A stretch of 64,000 bases of DNA from REEB95 sp963810055 (GCA_963810055.1 CAWEME010000012.1:310001-374000); one strand, 5' to 3'; counted from the stretch's first letter, positions 34,925 to 44,771 are shown. Numbers and translations are program-made. The notes: generated by a model not told the origin, from the letters alone.

Positions 34925-35767
34925 ATGATAAAAGCGGGCGTCATGGGCTGGCCGGTGGCGCATTCGCTGTCGCCGGCGCTGCACGGTTTCTGGCTCAAGC
35001 AGCTCGGGATCGACGGCAGCTATGAAAACCTGGCGGTGCCGCCCGACCGGCTGGCATCCGCCTTGCACGGCTTGGCGGCCAAGGGCTTCGCCGGCTGCAA
35101 TCTCACCATCCCGCACAAGGAGGCGGCGCTGCCGCTGATGGAGCTGCTCGATCCGGCGGCGCGGCGCATCGGCGCGGTCAACACGGTGGTGGTCAAGCCG
35201 GACGGCGCGCTCGCAGGGTTCAACACCGACGGCGCCGGCTTCATCGGGAATTTGCGCGCCGAAATCCCGGACTGGCAGGCCGGCACGGGCCCGGCCGCGG
35301 TGCTGGGCGCCGGGGGCGCGGCGCGCGCCATCATCGACGCGCTCGTCCAGAATGGTGTGCCCGGGATCATCCTGGCCAACCGCCACCGCGAACGCGCCGA
35401 GCGACTGGCCAAGGTTTTCGGCAACAAGATCAAGGTGGTAGACTGGGATGCGCGCAACCGCGGCTTGGCCGAAGCGGCGCTGCTGGTCAACGCCACCAGC
35501 CTGGGCATGGAGGGGAATCCGCCGCTGGAGCTCGATCTCGCCGCGTTGCCCGCGAGCGCGGCGGTGTGCGACATCGTCTATGCGCCCCTGGAAACCGGTC
35601 TGCTCAAGGCGGCGAAGGCGCGCGGGCTGCGCATTGCGGACGGGCTCGGCATGCTGCTCCACCAGGCGCGGCCCGCCTTCAAGTTGTGGTTCGGCGTCTT
35701 GCCCGAGGTGACGCCGGAATTGCGCCGCGCCGTGCTGGCGGCTCAAGCGGCCCGGCGGTCGCCGTGA
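34925..35767 (+). CDS. aroE: shikimate dehydrogenase
   Basis: A 280-residue NADP enzyme reducing 3-dehydroshikimate in aromatic amino-acid synthesis. G-W-P-V-A-H-S-L-S-P (about residues 8-17) binds shikimate, N-L-T-I-P-H-K-E-A-A-L carries the catalytic Lys (about residue 67), N-T-D-G-A-G-F the catalytic Asp, and G-A-G-G-A-A-R-A the dinucleotide loop. It is 10 bp after maf and 10 bp before coaE. Confidence 0.95.
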   Translation: MIKAGVMGWPVAHSLSPALHGFWLKQLGIDGSYENLAVPPDRLASALHGLAAKGFAGCNLTIPHKEAALPLMELLDPAARRIGAVNTVVVKPDGALAGFNTDGAGFIGNLRAEIPDWQAGTGPAAVLGAGGAARAIIDALVQNGVPGIILANRHRERAERLAKVFGNKIKVVDWDARNRGLAEAALLVNATSLGMEGNPPLELDLAALPASAAVCDIVYAPLETGLLKAAKARGLRIADGLGMLLHQARPAFKLWFGVLPEVTPELRRAVLAAQAARRSP

Positions 35768-35777
35768 AAATCCCCCC

Positions 35778-36392
35778 ATGAAAATTTTGGGCCTGACCGG
35801 CGGCATCGGCACGGGCAAAAGCACCGCGGCGGCGATGCTGCGGCGCATGGGCGTCGATGTGTTCGACGCCGACGCCGCCGTGCACCGCCTGCTCGGCCCC
35901 GGCGGCGCGGCCGTGCATGACGTGGCCAAGGCGTTTCCCGGCGCGGTGAAGGCGGGCGCGATCGACCGCGCAGCTCTGGGCGCGACGGTTTTCGCCGACA
36001 AGGCCGCGTTGAAGCGTCTCGAGGCCATCCTGCATCCGATGGTGCGGGCGCAAGAGCGGCTTTTCCTCAAGACCCAACGCGCGCGCCGCGCCCACTTGGC
36101 GGTGCTCGACATCCCGCTGCTTTACGAGACCGGGCGGGACAAGAACTGCGACGCGGTGGCGGTGGTTTGGGCGCCGGCTTTTCTCCAGCGCGCGCGGGTG
36201 TTGTCGCGCCCGGGCATGAGCCCGGATCGGCTCGCCGCGATTCTGGCCCGGCAGCTGCCCATCCGGGTCAAGCGCCGCCGCGCCGATTTCGCCGTGCCTT
36301 CGGGGCTGGGCCGCGCCGTCGCCTGGCGCGCGCTCGCCCGGTGCCTCGAACGATTGCGGGCTTGCGGCGATGAATCCGGAGGCGCAGAGTAG
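35778..36392 (+). CDS. coaE: dephospho-CoA kinase
   Basis: A 204-residue P-loop kinase for the last step of coenzyme A synthesis. Walker A is G-G-I-G-T-G-K-S-T (about residues 8-16), followed by the substrate block D-A-D-A-A-V-H-R-L and L-D-I-P-L-L-Y-E-T-G (about residue 110). The usual Q-x-x-R lid is R-Q-L-P, with the family tail shortened. Positioned between aroE and dnaQ as in other alphaproteobacteria. Confidence 0.93.
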   Translation: MKILGLTGGIGTGKSTAAAMLRRMGVDVFDADAAVHRLLGPGGAAVHDVAKAFPGAVKAGAIDRAALGATVFADKAALKRLEAILHPMVRAQERLFLKTQRARRAHLAVLDIPLLYETGRDKNCDAVAVVWAPAFLQRARVLSRPGMSPDRLAAILARQLPIRVKRRRADFAVPSGLGRAVAWRALARCLERLRACGDESGGAE

Positions 36393-36397
36393 ATTTT

Positions 36398-37062
<665 letters not shown>

Positions 37063-37066
<4 letters not shown>

Positions 37067-37575
37067 GATTTCGCCGCCGCCTCCGCCGCTTGCTTGGCCG
37101 CCTCTTCCTGGCGGCGGCGCATTAATTCCCTGAAATCGACCATCGGCAGCAGCATCGGCGGGTAGCCGCCGGAAAGCGTTATCTCGGCCACCAGCGCGCG
37201 GGCGAAGGGGAAGATCAGCCGCGGCGTCTCGACCAGCAAGGCCTCGGCTACGTTGCCCGGCTCCACGTTGGTGAGGGTCACCGCCGCGGCGAAGGCGAGC
37301 TCGAGCATGAACAGGATATCGCCCTTGGCCGAGCGCGCCGCGGCGCGGATGGCGAGCACCACCTCGTAGCTGTCGGGGGCCAAACCGCCGGCATTGACGT
37401 CCATACTGAGCTGCAGCTCGGGCGTTTGCGGCTGCAGCAGCGCCCCCGGCGCGCCCGGGTTTTCGAAGGACATGTCCTTGATGTATTGCGCGTTGATGGT
37501 GATGTGCCGCGCCTCTTGCGCCGGCGTCCCGCCCGTTACCCCGGGCGCGTTGGCGCCGTTATCCGAACCCGACAT
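37063..37575 (-). CDS. secB: protein-export chaperone SecB
   Basis: A 170-residue tetrameric chaperone that keeps precursors unfolded and hands them to SecA. I-N-A-Q-Y-I-K-D-M-S-F-E-N-P (about residues 27-40) is the family signature, followed by P-E-L-Q-L-S-M-D-V-N-A and the acidic/aromatic core L-I-F-P-F-A-R. The C-terminus is an Ala/Glu/Lys helix. The ATG at 37575 is used; a longer in-frame start at 37704 would overlap the divergent promoter of the Tim44-like gene. Confidence 0.95.
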
Positions 37576-37724
37576 GTTTCGCTCCGCGTAGCGCCGATTA
37601 CCCCGATCTTCGGCGCCGAAACTGCCACGGATAAGCCCCAGGGCACAACCGCCAAGGCGCGCGCAAGCCCGGGATTCCGGGCGGCCTTGCCCTTTGGCGG
37701 CCAAGAGCCTATCTACGCAAGAGC

Positions 37725-38405
37725 ATGGATAACGGCTTCCAGCTTTACGGCATTCTCCTGTTCGCGGCGATCGCGGGCGTTCTCCTGGTCCGACTGTGGA
37801 GCGTGTTGGGCAAACGGACCGGCAACGAGCGGCGCATCGATCCCTTTGCGCCGCCGCCGCCCCGGCCTCAAGGCGCGCCCCCCGGGATGCAAAAGGGGCC
37901 TTTCGCTCCCGGCGGCGCGAAGGACGGCCCGGTCATCGAAGGGCAGGCGGTCCGGGTCGGCGAAGCCCAGCCCGCCTCATCCAGGACCCCGGGCGCCCAG
38001 GCGGCCAAGGCGGCCGATCCCAATTTCGACGAGAAGGATTTCCTCAAGGGCGCGCGCGCCGCCTTCGCCATCGTGGTCAACGCCTTCGCCGCCGGCGACA
38101 GCGCCGCGCTGCAGCCGCTCTTGAGCCCCGAGGTGTTCGAGCAATTCTCCTCCGCCATCCGCGCGCGGGGACCCGGCCGGGAAAAGGAACCGAGTCCGCT
38201 GGCGGCGGTCAAAAGCGCCGCGATTTCCGCGAGCGCGGTCGAAGGTGCCACATCCATGGTCACGGTCAAATTCGTCTCCGACCAGAAGACCGGCAAGGAC
38301 GGCGCGGCCGAGGAGCATGTCGATTTCTGGACTTTCTCGCGCAGCCTCAAATCGCGCGATCCCAACTGGACGCTGATCGCGACCAAAGGCCCGGACGCGG
38401 CGTGA
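37725..38405 (+). CDS. Tim44/TimA-like membrane-anchored protein
   Basis: A 226-residue protein with one N-terminal membrane helix (about residues 8-26), a Pro-rich linker, and a C-terminal Tim44-like domain from about residue 100 (N-F-D-E-K-D-F-L-K-G-A-R-A-A-F). The family is related to the mitochondrial Tim44 import-motor subunit. In Caulobacter the homologue TimA is an inner-membrane protein of unclear job. It is divergent from secB and overlaps mltA. Confidence 0.88.
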   Translation: MDNGFQLYGILLFAAIAGVLLVRLWSVLGKRTGNERRIDPFAPPPPRPQGAPPGMQKGPFAPGGAKDGPVIEGQAVRVGEAQPASSRTPGAQAAKAADPNFDEKDFLKGARAAFAIVVNAFAAGDSAALQPLLSPEVFEQFSSAIRARGPGREKEPSPLAAVKSAAISASAVEGATSMVTVKFVSDQKTGKDGAAEEHVDFWTFSRSLKSRDPNWTLIATKGPDAA

Positions 38406-39511
38406 GGCGTTGGGCGGCGCTGCTGGCCCTGGGATGGCTCGCCTCCTGCGCGGCCCCGCCCTCCGGTCCGCCTAAGCTCGATCTGACCCCGGTTACCTTC
38501 GCTTCCTTGCCCGGCTGGAGCGAAGACCGGGTATCCTCGGCCCTGCCCGCCTTTCTCAAAAGCTGCGCCGCGCCTTCCCCGCCCGCCGACACCGCTTCGG
38601 CCTGCGCCGCCGCATCCGCCCTGGGCGACGCCTCGGACGAAACCGCCAGGATATTCTTCGAAACCTATTTCACGCCCTATGCCGCCAGCGACCGCGGCAA
38701 GGATGAGGCGTTGCTCACGGGATATTACGAGCCGCTGCTCAAGGGTGCGCGCAGGCGCGGCGGGATTTATCAGACGCCCGTGTTGAAGCGGCCGCCCGAT
38801 CTGGTTTCGGCCGATCTCGGAAGCTTCCGGCCTTCCTGGCGCGGCGAGCGCATAGCCGGACGGGTCGAACAGGGAAAGCTCGTTCCCTATTGGAGCCGCG
38901 CCGAGATCGAGGCGGGCGCGCTCGACCGCTTCGGCCTGGCCCTGGTCTGGGTCGACGACCCGGTGGCGGCGTTCTTCCTCCAGATCCAGGGCTCGGGACG
39001 GGTGGACTTGGCCGGGGGCGGCACCATGCGTTTGGGCTATGACGGCGAGAACGGCCAGCCCTATGTCAGCATCGGGCGCCTGCTGGTCGAGGACGGCGCG
39101 TTGACCCTCGGCCAGGTTTCGGCGCAAACGATCAAGGCCTGGCTGGCGTCACATCCGGACCAGGCGAAAGCCCTTTTGGACCGCAACCCTTCCTATGTTT
39201 TCTTCCGCAAGCTCGAAGGCGAGGGGCCGATCGGCACGCAAGGCGTCGCGCTCACGCCCGGCCGCAGCCTGGCGGTCGACCGCGAATTCATCGCCTTCGG
39301 CGTTCCGGTCTTTCTCGATGTCGCGCAGGAGGGCCAGAGCCCGGTCCGGCGCCTGACCGTGGCGCAGGATACCGGCGCCGCCATCCGCGGGCCGTTGCGC
39401 GGCGATCTGTTCTGGGGCTTCGGGCCTGAGGCCGAGGACCGGGCCGGCGCGATGCGCCCCCTGGGGCGGGTTTACCTGTTGCTGCCCCGCCCCGCCGCGG
39501 AAAAGCCTTAA
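38402..39511 (+). CDS. mltA: membrane-bound lytic murein transglycosylase A
   Basis: A 369-residue lipoprotein that cleaves peptidoglycan glycan strands with formation of 1,6-anhydro-muropeptides. The signal peptide ends in lipobox L-A-S-C (Cys about residue 16). The double-psi barrel catalytic region has G-Y-Y-E-P-L-L-K (about residue 105), F-F-L-Q-I-Q-G-S-G (about residue 193) and the catalytic Asp in A-Q-D-T-G-A-A-I-R-G. Start GTG at 38402 overlaps the upstream stop (GTGA). Confidence 0.94.
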   Translation: MRRWAALLALGWLASCAAPPSGPPKLDLTPVTFASLPGWSEDRVSSALPAFLKSCAAPSPPADTASACAAASALGDASDETARIFFETYFTPYAASDRGKDEALLTGYYEPLLKGARRRGGIYQTPVLKRPPDLVSADLGSFRPSWRGERIAGRVEQGKLVPYWSRAEIEAGALDRFGLALVWVDDPVAAFFLQIQGSGRVDLAGGGTMRLGYDGENGQPYVSIGRLLVEDGALTLGQVSAQTIKAWLASHPDQAKALLDRNPSYVFFRKLEGEGPIGTQGVALTPGRSLAVDREFIAFGVPVFLDVAQEGQSPVRRLTVAQDTGAAIRGPLRGDLFWGFGPEAEDRAGAMRPLGRVYLLLPRPAAEKP

Positions 39512-39653
39512 AGAAAAGTCATAGATATCCGAGGGATGGCGAAGCCGCCCGGGCCGTAGAATCAACGGTTGCGCAGAGGGTAGAATGAAGCCGCCGGTTC
39601 GGCCGTTACCGGGAAGTTCCGGCAGTGTTAAGCAGTCTAGGGGAAGAGAAATC

Positions 39654-40019
39654 ATGACCCAGCGAAATCCGATGAAAAAGCGTTGGTTGAAGACGAGCCT
39701 GGCTCTGGGCGTTCTGGCCGCTTCGGTTTCGATCCTGCCGGCGGGCGCGGCTCAGGCCCGCGTCTTCGTTTCGGTCGGTGTGCCGTTCTACGGCTGCTGC
39801 GGCTATCCCTATTACCCCTATTACGCGCCGCCGCCGGTGGTCTATGCCCCGCCGCCGGTCTATTACTCGGCGCCGGTTTATACGCCGCCGCCCGCGGCGC
39901 CGGCCCCGGTCGCGCCCCAGGCGCAGACTTGGTATTACTGCGACAATCCCAAGGGCTATTACCCGTACGTCTCCACCTGCAATGCCGGCTGGCGTCAGGT
40001 TCCGGCCCAGCCGCAGTGA
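39654..40019 (+). CDS. secreted Pro/Tyr-rich protein
   Basis: A 121-residue protein with a cleavable signal peptide (residues about 1-33, ending A-Q-A), a Tyr/Pro-rich middle (Y-P-Y-Y-P-Y-Y-A-P-P-P, then P-P-P repeats) and a conserved tail W-Y-Y-C-D-N-P...Y-Y-P-Y-V-S-T-C...G-W-R-Q-V-P. This tail is a recurrent motif in proteobacterial envelope proteins; the two Cys may form a disulfide. No function known. The GGGGAAGAG site fits the ATG at 39654. Confidence 0.8.
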   Translation: MTQRNPMKKRWLKTSLALGVLAASVSILPAGAAQARVFVSVGVPFYGCCGYPYYPYYAPPPVVYAPPPVYYSAPVYTPPPAAPAPVAPQAQTWYYCDNPKGYYPYVSTCNAGWRQVPAQPQ

Positions 40020-40047
40020 ACCGAATCGTTTTTTAGGAGGTTTCGCC

Positions 40048-40581
40048 GTGAAGAATGCCATCAAGACCACCGCTTGCGGCCTGGCCGCGGCGCTGACGTT
40101 GAGCGCCTGCGCCACGCCGCCGATGGGACCGACCATCGCCGTCATGCCGGCGCCCAACAAGCCCTTCGAGCTCTTCCAGCAGGACCAGGCCCTCTGCGAG
40201 AATTTCGCCAGCCAGCAAGTGTCCGGCCAGGCCGAGAGCGCCAACAACCAGGCGCTGGGCGGCGCGGTGATCGGCACCGTGCTGGGCGCGGGCCTGGGCG
40301 CCGCGATCGGCGGCGGAAGAGGCGCGGCGATCGGGGCCGCCTCGGGTGCGGTGGTCGGCACCGGCGCCGGCATGGGCTATTCCGCGAACGCCAATATCCC
40401 GATCCAGCAGCGTTACGACAACGCCTATGCGCAATGCATGTATTCGCGCGGCAACCAGGTGCCGGGTTATTACCAGCCCGCGCCGCCCCCGCCCCCGCCG
40501 CGGCGCATGGCCCCGCCACCCATGAGCGCGCCGCCACCGCCGCCTCCGGGCTCGCCGCCGCCGCCGCCGCCCGGCCAGTAA
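40048..40581 (+). CDS. glycine-zipper lipoprotein with proline-rich tail
   Basis: A 177-residue predicted outer-membrane lipoprotein. The lipobox is L-S-A-C (Cys at residue 20). Residues about 70-113 are a glycine zipper (G-x-x-x-G repeats, including G-A-A-I-G-G-G-R-G-A-A-I-G-A), which can form paired membrane helices. The last 35 residues are mostly Pro. The GTG start at 40048 is fixed by a perfect AGGAGG 7 bp upstream. It follows the Pro/Tyr-rich gene by 28 bp and shares its transcript, ending at a strong terminator. Confidence 0.85.
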   Translation: MKNAIKTTACGLAAALTLSACATPPMGPTIAVMPAPNKPFELFQQDQALCENFASQQVSGQAESANNQALGGAVIGTVLGAGLGAAIGGGRGAAIGAASGAVVGTGAGMGYSANANIPIQQRYDNAYAQCMYSRGNQVPGYYQPAPPPPPPRRMAPPPMSAPPPPPPGSPPPPPPGQ

Positions 40582-40600
40582 CCGGGACAGTTTCGCCCAA

Positions 40601-40634
40601 GCCCGCCGCGTCTTTCGCGGCGGGCTTTTGCTTT
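40601..40634 (+). terminator. intrinsic terminator after the lipoprotein gene
   Basis: GCCCGCCGCG (40601-40610) pairs perfectly with CGCGGCGGGC (40616-40625) over a 5-nt loop, followed by TTTTGCTTT. One of the strongest terminators in the window. Confidence 0.92.
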
Positions 40635-40660
40635 GCGGACGCTCGCTTTCGCCCCGTAGC

Positions 40661-40756
40661 TTCGCTTCGCTCTCGACGAGCTACGCTTTGGGCTTGCTTC
40701 GCTCTTGACGAGCTACGCTTTGGGCTTGCTTCGCTCTGAACGAGCTACGCTGTTGC
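40661..40756. repeat. three tandem 32-bp repeats between the terminator and lutA
   Basis: Units at 40661-40692, 40693-40724 and 40725-40756 share the core GAGCTACGC with GCTTCGCTCT, and each unit can fold through GCTC/GAGC arms. Related single copies occur at 51432-51470 and 58958-59030, so this is a dispersed, REP-like family of this genome. Confidence 0.85.
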
Positions 40757-40776
40757 TTTCACAAGGAGTCGCGGCC

Positions 40777-41601
40777 ATGCTTCGCCGGAGAGGGGACGCC
40801 CCGAGAACCGCCATGGCCGCCCAAAACGAAAAGCCCCGCGTCGCGCTGTTCGTCACCTGCCTGGCCGATCTGTTCCGGCCGAGCGTGGGATTCGCGGCGG
40901 TCAAGCTGTTGGAGCAGGCGGGCTGTTCGGTGGAAGTGCCGCGCGCGCAAACCTGTTGCGGCCAGCCGGCCTATAATTCGGGCGATCGGGCCACCGCCAA
41001 GACCATCGCGCGCCAGGTGATCGATGCCTTCCGGGGCTTCGACTACGTGGTGGCGCCTTCGGGTTCCTGCGCCGGGATGATCAAGGTCCATTATCCCGCG
41101 CTCTTCGCCGACGAGCCGGACATGCTGGCGCGCGCCACGGAATTGGCGGCGCGCAGCTTCGAGCTGGTCTCGTTCCTCACCGACGTGATGAAGCTCGAGC
41201 GCGTCGAGGCGCGCTTCGACGGCACGGCGACCTATCACGATTCCTGCTCGGGCCTGCGCGAGTTGGGCGTCAAGGCGCAACCGCGCAAATTGCTCGCCAG
41301 CGTCCAAGGCTTGACCTTGACCGAGATGCGCGACGCCGAGATCTGCTGCGGCTTCGGCGGCACCTTCGCGGTCAAATACGGCGACATCTCGGGCAAGATA
41401 TCCTCCGAGAAATGCGCCAATGTCGAATCCTCCAAGGCCTCCGCGCTGCTGGCCGGTGATCTCGGCTGTCTCTTGAACATGACCGGCAAGCTCAAGCGGC
41501 TCGGCCGCCAGACCCGGGTGTGGCACGTGGCCGAAATCCTGGCCGGCATGACCGACGGCCCGGCAATTGGCGAGCCGATGGACGAGAAGGAGGGCGAATG
41601 A
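40777..41601 (+). CDS. lutA: L-lactate dehydrogenase complex protein LutA (CCG-domain Fe-S protein)
   Basis: A 274-residue protein with two cysteine-rich CCG domains: Q-T-C-C-G-Q-P-A-Y (about residue 67) and E-I-C-C-G-F-G-G-T-F (about residue 189), plus H-D-S-C-S-G-L. The LutABC complex oxidises L-lactate to pyruvate and passes electrons to the respiratory chain. The ATG at 40777 is preferred by its AAGGAG site; an in-frame ATG at 40813 would give a more usual shorter N-terminus. First gene of a translationally coupled lutABC operon. Confidence 0.9.
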   Translation: MLRRRGDAPRTAMAAQNEKPRVALFVTCLADLFRPSVGFAAVKLLEQAGCSVEVPRAQTCCGQPAYNSGDRATAKTIARQVIDAFRGFDYVVAPSGSCAGMIKVHYPALFADEPDMLARATELAARSFELVSFLTDVMKLERVEARFDGTATYHDSCSGLRELGVKAQPRKLLASVQGLTLTEMRDAEICCGFGGTFAVKYGDISGKISSEKCANVESSKASALLAGDLGCLLNMTGKLKRLGRQTRVWHVAEILAGMTDGPAIGEPMDEKEGE

Positions 41602-43010
41602 AGCCCACCAGCCACGCCTTCAAGGAGAACGCCCGCGCGGCCTTGGGCGACGTCAATCTGCAAAAGGCGATGACCAATCTGCGCGCCGGCTTCGTCGAGC
41701 GCCGCGCGCTCATGATTTCCCGATTGCCCGAGTGGGAGGAATTGCGGGACGAGGCGGTGGCGATCAAGCGGCACACCCTGGCGCATCTCGATTTCTATCT
41801 CGAAAGCTTCGAGCGCAACGTTGTCGCCAATGGCGGCAAGGTGCATTGGTGCCGCGACGCCGCCGAGGCCAACGCAACGGTGCTGGCGATCTGCCGCGAT
41901 CTCGGCGCCAAGACCGTCACCAAGGGCAAGTCGATGATCGGCGAGGAGATGGCGGTCAACGACTATCTCGAATTGAACGGCATGGTCCCGGTCGAAACCG
42001 ACCTCGGCGAATACATCATCCAGATCCGGCACGAAGGCCCGAGCCACATCATCGCCCCGGCGATCCACCTGGTGAAGGAGCAGATCGCCGAATCCTTCCG
42101 CGCCACCCATACCAGGCTCGATCCCAAGCGTCCGCTCGAGGATGCGCGGCAGATGTGCGACGAGGCGCGCGGCATCTTGCGCCAGAAATTCCTGGCGGCC
42201 GATGTCGGCATCACCGGCGCCAATTTTCTCATCGCCGAGACCGGCTCGTCGATCATCGTCACCAACGAGGGCAACGGCGATCTGACCCAGACCCTGCCGC
42301 GCGCGCATATCGTGCTGGCCTCCCTGGAAAAGATCGTGCCGACGCTCGAGGACGCGGCCACCATCCTGCGCCTGCTGGCGCGGTCGGCGACCGGCCAGGA
42401 GTTCTCCTCCTACACCACCATTTCGACCGGCCCCCGGCGCGCGCAAGACCTCGACGGGCCGGAGCACTATCACGTCGTGCTGCTCGACAACGGGCGCAGC
42501 GCGATGCTGGGCACCGAGTTCGAGGACATGCTGCGCTGCATCCGCTGCGCCGCCTGTCTCAATCATTGCCCGGTCTACGAGGCGGTGGGCGGCAAGAGCT
42601 ACGGCTGGGTCTATCCCGGGCCGATGGGCTCGGTGCTGACGCCCACGCTGGTGGGCATCGAGGAAGCGGGCAATCTTCCCAACGCCTCCACATTTTGCGG
42701 CCGTTGCGAAAGCGTCTGCCCGATGAAAATCCCGCTGCCCAAGATGATGCGGCATTGGCGCGAGCGCGAATTCTCGCGCCATCTCTCGCCGGCGTCCTGG
42801 CGCTGGGGCTTGGCGGTGTGGGCGTTCTTCGCGACCCGGCCCCGGCTTTATCACGCCGCTTCGGGCATGGCCGCGCGGGTGCTGGGTTTCTTCGGCAAAA
42901 GGCGCGGCCGGTTCCGCAGCCTGCCTTTGGCTTCGGGCTGGACCGGCACGCGCGACATGCCCGCGCCCCAGGGAAGAAGTTTTCACAGCCTGTGGCAGGC
43001 GAGATCATGA
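41598..43010 (+). CDS. lutB: L-lactate dehydrogenase complex protein LutB (ferredoxin-type)
   Basis: A 470-residue iron-sulfur protein of the LutB/YkgF family. The N-terminal two thirds are the LUD-type fold (G-K-S-M-I-G-E-E, E-T-G-S-S-I-I-V-T-N-E-G-N). The C-terminal third carries two 4Fe-4S motifs, C-I-R-C-A-A-C-L-N-H-C-P (about residue 314) and C-G-R-C-E-S-V-C-P (about residue 371). ATGA overlap with lutA; AAGGAGGG ribosome-binding site. Confidence 0.94.
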   Translation: MKPTSHAFKENARAALGDVNLQKAMTNLRAGFVERRALMISRLPEWEELRDEAVAIKRHTLAHLDFYLESFERNVVANGGKVHWCRDAAEANATVLAICRDLGAKTVTKGKSMIGEEMAVNDYLELNGMVPVETDLGEYIIQIRHEGPSHIIAPAIHLVKEQIAESFRATHTRLDPKRPLEDARQMCDEARGILRQKFLAADVGITGANFLIAETGSSIIVTNEGNGDLTQTLPRAHIVLASLEKIVPTLEDAATILRLLARSATGQEFSSYTTISTGPRRAQDLDGPEHYHVVLLDNGRSAMLGTEFEDMLRCIRCAACLNHCPVYEAVGGKSYGWVYPGPMGSVLTPTLVGIEEAGNLPNASTFCGRCESVCPMKIPLPKMMRHWREREFSRHLSPASWRWGLAVWAFFATRPRLYHAASGMAARVLGFFGKRRGRFRSLPLASGWTGTRDMPAPQGRSFHSLWQARS

Positions 43011-43708
43011 GCGACGCGCGCGCCGACACGCTCGACCGCATCCGCCGCGCGCTGAAGCGCGGGGCGCTCGACGGGCAGGCGGCGGCGCCGCTCGCGGCGC
43101 GGCTCCGGGCGCACAAGCACAACCTCATCCCCAAGCGGGCATCCGGGCTCGACCATCGCGGCCAGATCGCGCTCTTCACCGCCATGGCCGAGGGCGTCAA
43201 CGCCACGGTGGCGAAGGTCGCCTCGGCGCAGGACGTGCCGGGCGCGGTGGCGGATTATCTGTCGCGGCTCAATCTGCCGTCGCGGCTGGTGGTGACGCCC
43301 GATAGCGATCTCGACGACATTCCCTGGGCCAAGCGGCCGCTGTTGGAGATCCGCAAGGGCCGCGCCGAGGACGGCGACGCCGTGGGCGTGACGGCGTGCT
43401 TCGCCGCCGTGGCCGAGACCGGCACGCTGATGCTGCATTCCGGCCCGGAGAGCCCGACCCGCAACAATTTCCTGCCCGACACGCATATTGTCATCCTGCG
43501 GGCAGATCGGATCGCCGCGTCCTACGAGGACGGCTTCGACGCCTTGCGCCGCAAATTCGCCAAGCCGGAGGGCGGCTTCGCCATGCCGCGCACGGTCAAT
43601 TTCATCACCGGCCCGTCGCGCACCGCCGACATCGAGCAGCGGCTGGAGCTCGGCATGCATGGACCGCGCCGGCTGCACATCGTGCTGATTGACGATGGCC
43701 AAAGCTAG
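43007..43708 (+). CDS. lutC: L-lactate dehydrogenase complex protein LutC
   Basis: A 233-residue LUD-domain protein, third subunit of the LutABC complex. The family blocks A-V-A-E-T-G-T-L-M (about residue 140), P-D-T-H-I-V-I-L and I-T-G-P-S-R-T-A-D-I-E-Q are present. The ATG overlaps the lutB stop (ATGA), and the gene's last 14 bp overlap the start of smr. No lut regulator or lactate permease adjoins the operon. Confidence 0.93.
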   Translation: MSDARADTLDRIRRALKRGALDGQAAAPLAARLRAHKHNLIPKRASGLDHRGQIALFTAMAEGVNATVAKVASAQDVPGAVADYLSRLNLPSRLVVTPDSDLDDIPWAKRPLLEIRKGRAEDGDAVGVTACFAAVAETGTLMLHSGPESPTRNNFLPDTHIVILRADRIAASYEDGFDALRRKFAKPEGGFAMPRTVNFITGPSRTADIEQRLELGMHGPRRLHIVLIDDGQS

Positions 43709-44220
43709 AAACGAAGGGTTGCGAAGCGAGGACAGCGACCTGTTCCGCGCGGCGATGCGCGGCGTGAAGCCGCTCGCCCGCGTGAAGCCGCCCCGGATAT
43801 CGGCGCCGCCGAAAGCGGCGGCCGCGCCTCCGGTTATGCCGCGTCCGCCGGCGCCTTCGCCCAAGGTTCTCCCGCCGCTCGAAATCGGCAAGGGCGCAGG
43901 CGTCGACCGCGCCGCGATTCGAGAAACTGAAGCGCGGCCAGATGGCGATCGAGGCGCGGCTCGATCTCCACGGCAAAACCCAGGACGAGGCGCACCGCGA
44001 ATTATCATCCTTCATCGCCCGCGCCCAGGCCCAGGGCAAGCGCCTGGCGCTGGTCATCACCGGCAAGGGCCGCGAAGGCAAGGGCGTGTTGCGCGAATCC
44101 GTGCCGCGCTGGCTCAACGAACCGGCCTTGCGCGGCCGCGTCCTGGCGCTCACCAACGCCCAGCCGCGCGACGGCGGCGCGGGCGCGCTTTATGTGCTGC
44201 TGCGCCGGACCCAGCCATGA
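43695..44220 (+). CDS. Smr domain protein, apparent frameshift
   Basis: Smr domains bind or cut nucleic acids; small bacterial forms have ribosome-rescue or repair-linked roles. The N-terminus (E-D-S-D-L-F-R-A-A-M-R-G-V-K-P-L) starts at ATG 43695. After G-V-D-R-A near 43913 the frame changes, and R-F-E-K-L-K-R-G-Q-M-A-I-E-A-R-L-D-L-H-G, then T-G-K-G-R-E-G-K-G-V-L-R-E and W-L complete the Smr fold in the next frame. Restoring one CG dinucleotide at about 43916-43921 joins the halves. The downstream part alone is open from 43942. Next to an XRE gene, as is common in alphaproteobacteria. Confidence 0.82.
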
Positions 44221-44645
44221 CCCCCTTCGGCATCAAGCTCCGGCAATTGCGCAAGGAGCGCGGCATCAAGCTCAAGGACATGGCCGACGCGCTCGGCGTC
44301 TCAGGAGCATATCTCTCGGCGCTGGAGCATGGGCGGCGCGGCCGGCCGACACACGCCATGGTGGTGGCGATCTGCGCCCAGCTCAACATCATCTGGGATG
44401 ACGCCGACGAGCTGATGCGCCTCGCCCGCCTTTCCCATCCGCGCATCACCGTGGACACGGCGGGGCTTTCGGCCGAGGCCACCGAGCTCGCCAATCTGCT
44501 GGCCGAGCGCATCCGCAAATTGGCCCCGGAGCGGGTCGAGCGGCTGCTCGATCTGGTCAAGACCGCGCCGATACATCCGGCCCGTCCGGTGGCGCAGGCC
44601 GCGCGCAAATCCCACAAAATTTCCGGTAAAACGCCCGGTGGTTAA
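44217..44645 (+). CDS. XRE-family helix-turn-helix regulator
   Basis: A 142-residue cytoplasmic DNA-binding protein. The N-terminal helix-turn-helix spans residues about 8-60 (L-R-Q-L-R-K-E-R-G-I-K-L-K-D-M-A-D-A-L-G-V-S-G-A-Y-L is split by the turn at G-V-S). The C-terminal half is helical, with no metal or ligand motif. Its ATG overlaps the smr stop (ATGA), so the two are coupled. Target genes are not evident. Confidence 0.92.
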   Translation: MTPFGIKLRQLRKERGIKLKDMADALGVSGAYLSALEHGRRGRPTHAMVVAICAQLNIIWDDADELMRLARLSHPRITVDTAGLSAEATELANLLAERIRKLAPERVERLLDLVKTAPIHPARPVAQAARKSHKISGKTPGG

Positions 44646-44771
44646 GAAATGGGCCGCAAAATAACATTTGCTTTCGCGAGGCTCCGACCCCACCTTATAC
44701 GGGCAATCTTACGGCTCGCGTGCGCGAACGATCTCACCGATCTTCCAACCTCGACCTTCGGATTGACTGCC

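Noticed and set aside
40661..40756. CRISPR array
   Set aside because: The three 32-bp units are directly adjacent with no spacers, and no cas gene is near.
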